64,000 nt of DNA from Burhinus oedicnemus (lineage: Eukaryota > Chordata > Aves > Charadriiformes > Burhinidae): positions 3,191,903 through 3,255,902 of the forward strand of contig VFFE01007257.1 of assembly GCA_008921705.1 (NCBI GenBank), given 5' to 3'. How positions within the stretch are numbered: position 1 is the first letter of the stretch; the number at the start of each line of letters is the position of its first letter. Shown here one piece after another: positions 62,171 through 64,000 of this stretch. The notes under the pieces were generated by a model. The model did not search any database. It had not been told where the DNA came from and worked only from the letters and a program-made list of their open reading frames with translations. Position numbers and translations under genes: made by a program.

Positions 62171-62600
62171 GATGCCTGTGAGCATTCATTAAAATGAGGC
62201 TTGTGGATTGTGACTGCTGAATTTCACTGTGCATCTGGAGCTGTTTACACTGATGGCACAGTTTCCGTCATAATAAAAAAGGGACTGTTTCCTATAAAGG
62301 TTATGCTGGCAAAAAATAAAGTGTATTAAATTTTTCCAAAACTTCCCATTGAAAAAGCAGCAGCTTGTCACCCAAGGGGAATTTCTATATCAGATGACGA
62401 TGGCTCATGGACAATTTAATTTGTTGTTTAGTTTAACAGCTTGTAAATCCCTTTCCTATAAATAACATGCAGTTGTAAAAGCTGACTGCTAATGAGATCA
62501 TTGACCCTAAAGGTCATACTGGCAGAATCCCCCATTGTTTGCTTAAGGATATGATTTTCATTTCATCTAACTGTAAACTGACATTCAAGCATAATGCGAT
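62171..62600. promoter_or_regulatory. Possible conserved noncoding block
   Basis: This stretch has the even base composition, homopolymer scarcity and homeobox-type words (CTAATGAG, TCATTAAAATGAG) often seen in vertebrate conserved noncoding elements. It contains the everted nuclear-receptor half-site pair TGACCC-TAA-AGGTCA at 62502-62516. The call is an impression from sequence texture only. Confidence 0.2.
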
Positions 62601-64000
62601 GAGAAATTAAACAAAAATATTGCATTACTGGAAGCACTATGCTATTGTTTTATCTTTGAGAAAAAAATTGTTAGCTTGGACTGAAATGCTACTAAGGCAG
62701 TCAGCTGATGAGTATGTGGCTCTCAAATGGACTGTAGGAAGAAATGAATACACTGAGAACTATCTAGTGAACAAGTACAGTATCAAAAGTGAGCATGTTC
62801 TGAACTTGAACATTCAATTTTGCTTTTCATCAAACCAAGTTCAAATCCAAAACTCATCTGAAAGTGAGGTGAGTGGGGTAAGGAGGTGGTTTTATTAAGG
62901 TTTTTGGTTTTTTTATATTAGAAATTCTTGTTGTTGCCTGCATTTTTCATATTGAATGGATAGAAGAATCCTAGGCACATTTTAAAATTAGTGCACTGGA
63001 GGACAAATAATATGGAAAACAGTCCTAACTTAAAACAGTTAATGCGGTAAAAATCTTTAGGCTTGCTTAACCCATTCTGCCTACCCAATAGTCTGAAAAA
63101 AAGCACAGAATTAAGTACAGGGCTGCTATGTTACCTTATACTTTCTCAGTATCTACCATAGTAGATGTACTTATATTTCAATCTTTCTCTGCACTCTGAG
63201 TGAAAGTCATGCAAAAGAACTCCAAATTAGTCTAACATTGTTTAGCCTCTACCAGCTGTACATCATCTCCAGCATTGCTTGTGTGATTTCAACTACATAC
63301 AACTCAACAACCGGAGTTGTGAAGAATCAAGTAAGAATACTAACAAAGTTAGCTCTTGGGGCAAGAGCAACATCCCTCTTTGACTTAGATGAGCAATAGG
63401 AGTTGTCAAAAATTCTAGACATGCAATAATGTGTCATTACAAAATAACTACTTGGAGAAGTATGGAATTTAACTTAGTTGCTCAGACCCAACATTAGTTC
63501 TCATACAGTTTACTTAGCATTTATGTATAGGGAATATTTTGGGCTTTTGTGTCAATGATGTGCATCTTGAATCATTAATTACTTGGTTAATGTCTAACAG
63601 TATACCCAAAAGTGAAATATTTAACAAATACAGGAGAGAACATGTGTTACTTATCTGAGTTAATCCAGTAAGATAAATAATGTAAATGAAGTGTGCAATA
63701 CATTATAATTTTCAACATATTAATTTGGGATAATCATGGTGATTACATAACCAGCTATCAGATCAAGACGCACATGAACAGATCTGTAATAATAACAACT
63801 CAGATACATCAAATCTATTGACAGATATCTTAGTACCTTTGTAAACCTCTGATATATACTAAGGAAAGTATCTCCACAAGAAATACTATTGGTATTCATA
63901 TATTGTTCTTATCAAAACATGAGTTGTATAAAAAGCTCAAAATAACAGACCTCTTGGCAAAAGTATACTGATTGTATGCAAGATAACTTTGTGCATTACT

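Larger units (their letters stand above)
53341..64000. other. AT-rich stretch beyond the CpG island
   Basis: No gene is supported. It holds a minus-strand MIR-like copy, an (AAT)8 run, a poly-A tract, two adjacent degenerate duplications near 60.3 kb and a possible conserved block near 62.2-62.6 kb. A possible plus-strand splice acceptor (CCCCTTTTCCCCGCCAG, ending 53398) lies 80 bp after the plus donor of the island. The resulting intron would be very short. Confidence 0.6.

Noticed and set aside
1..64000. CRISPR arrays, operons, phage or plasmid genes, and well-known microRNA precursors
   Set aside because: I looked for these on both strands and saw none. The sequence is vertebrate nuclear DNA.

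Overview
The window reads as nuclear DNA of a bird. It is AT-rich and gene-poor. It holds several CR1 LINE copies ending in the typical ATTCTATG-type 3' repeats, three solo LTR-like elements of avian endogenous retrovirus type, degraded MIR-type SINE copies, and no bacterial or phage features. No known protein family other than the CR1 reverse transcriptase could be recognised by eye.

Layout. 1-9.4 kb: a series of short candidate coding exons on the minus strand (about 173-5393, then 8830-9385). They have splice-site-like borders and mutually compatible reading phases, and I could not assign them to a family. A solo LTR (7465-8184, plus) sits in one of the presumed introns. 9.5-10.9 kb: a CR1 fragment and a second LTR-like element. 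10.9-23 kb: mostly featureless AT-rich DNA with a 27-A tract, a 21-bp tandem repeat, a G/T-rich tract and one weak exon candidate. 23.3-33.2 kb: three CR1 copies, including the longest one (about 1.58 kb, with an ORF2 reverse transcriptase fragment that lost a catalytic Asp), one clear MIR-like SINE and a poly-C tract. 33-39 kb: three weak exon candidates if the one at 27 kb is counted. 39.07-39.65 kb: a solo LTR in minus orientation. 39.7-52.9 kb: featureless except for homopolymers, a 38-bp CR1 tail and one longer open stretch. 52.93-53.34 kb: a CpG-rich promoter-like segment with a perfect three-unit heat-shock element, a GC box, two CCAAT boxes and splice donors pointing outward on both strands. 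53.3-64 kb: AT-rich DNA with a minus-strand MIR-like copy, an (AAT)8 microsatellite, two adjacent degenerate duplications and a possible conserved noncoding block near 62.2-62.6 kb.

My working model, which is inference, is a minus-strand gene that starts at the CpG island near 53 kb and runs to and beyond position 1. Its introns would hold the transposable elements. All five CR1 copies lie on the plus strand, antisense to that gene, as expected for insertions tolerated in introns. The CpG island may also drive a divergent plus-strand transcript. Confirmation needs RNA-seq and a protein search, neither of which I could run.
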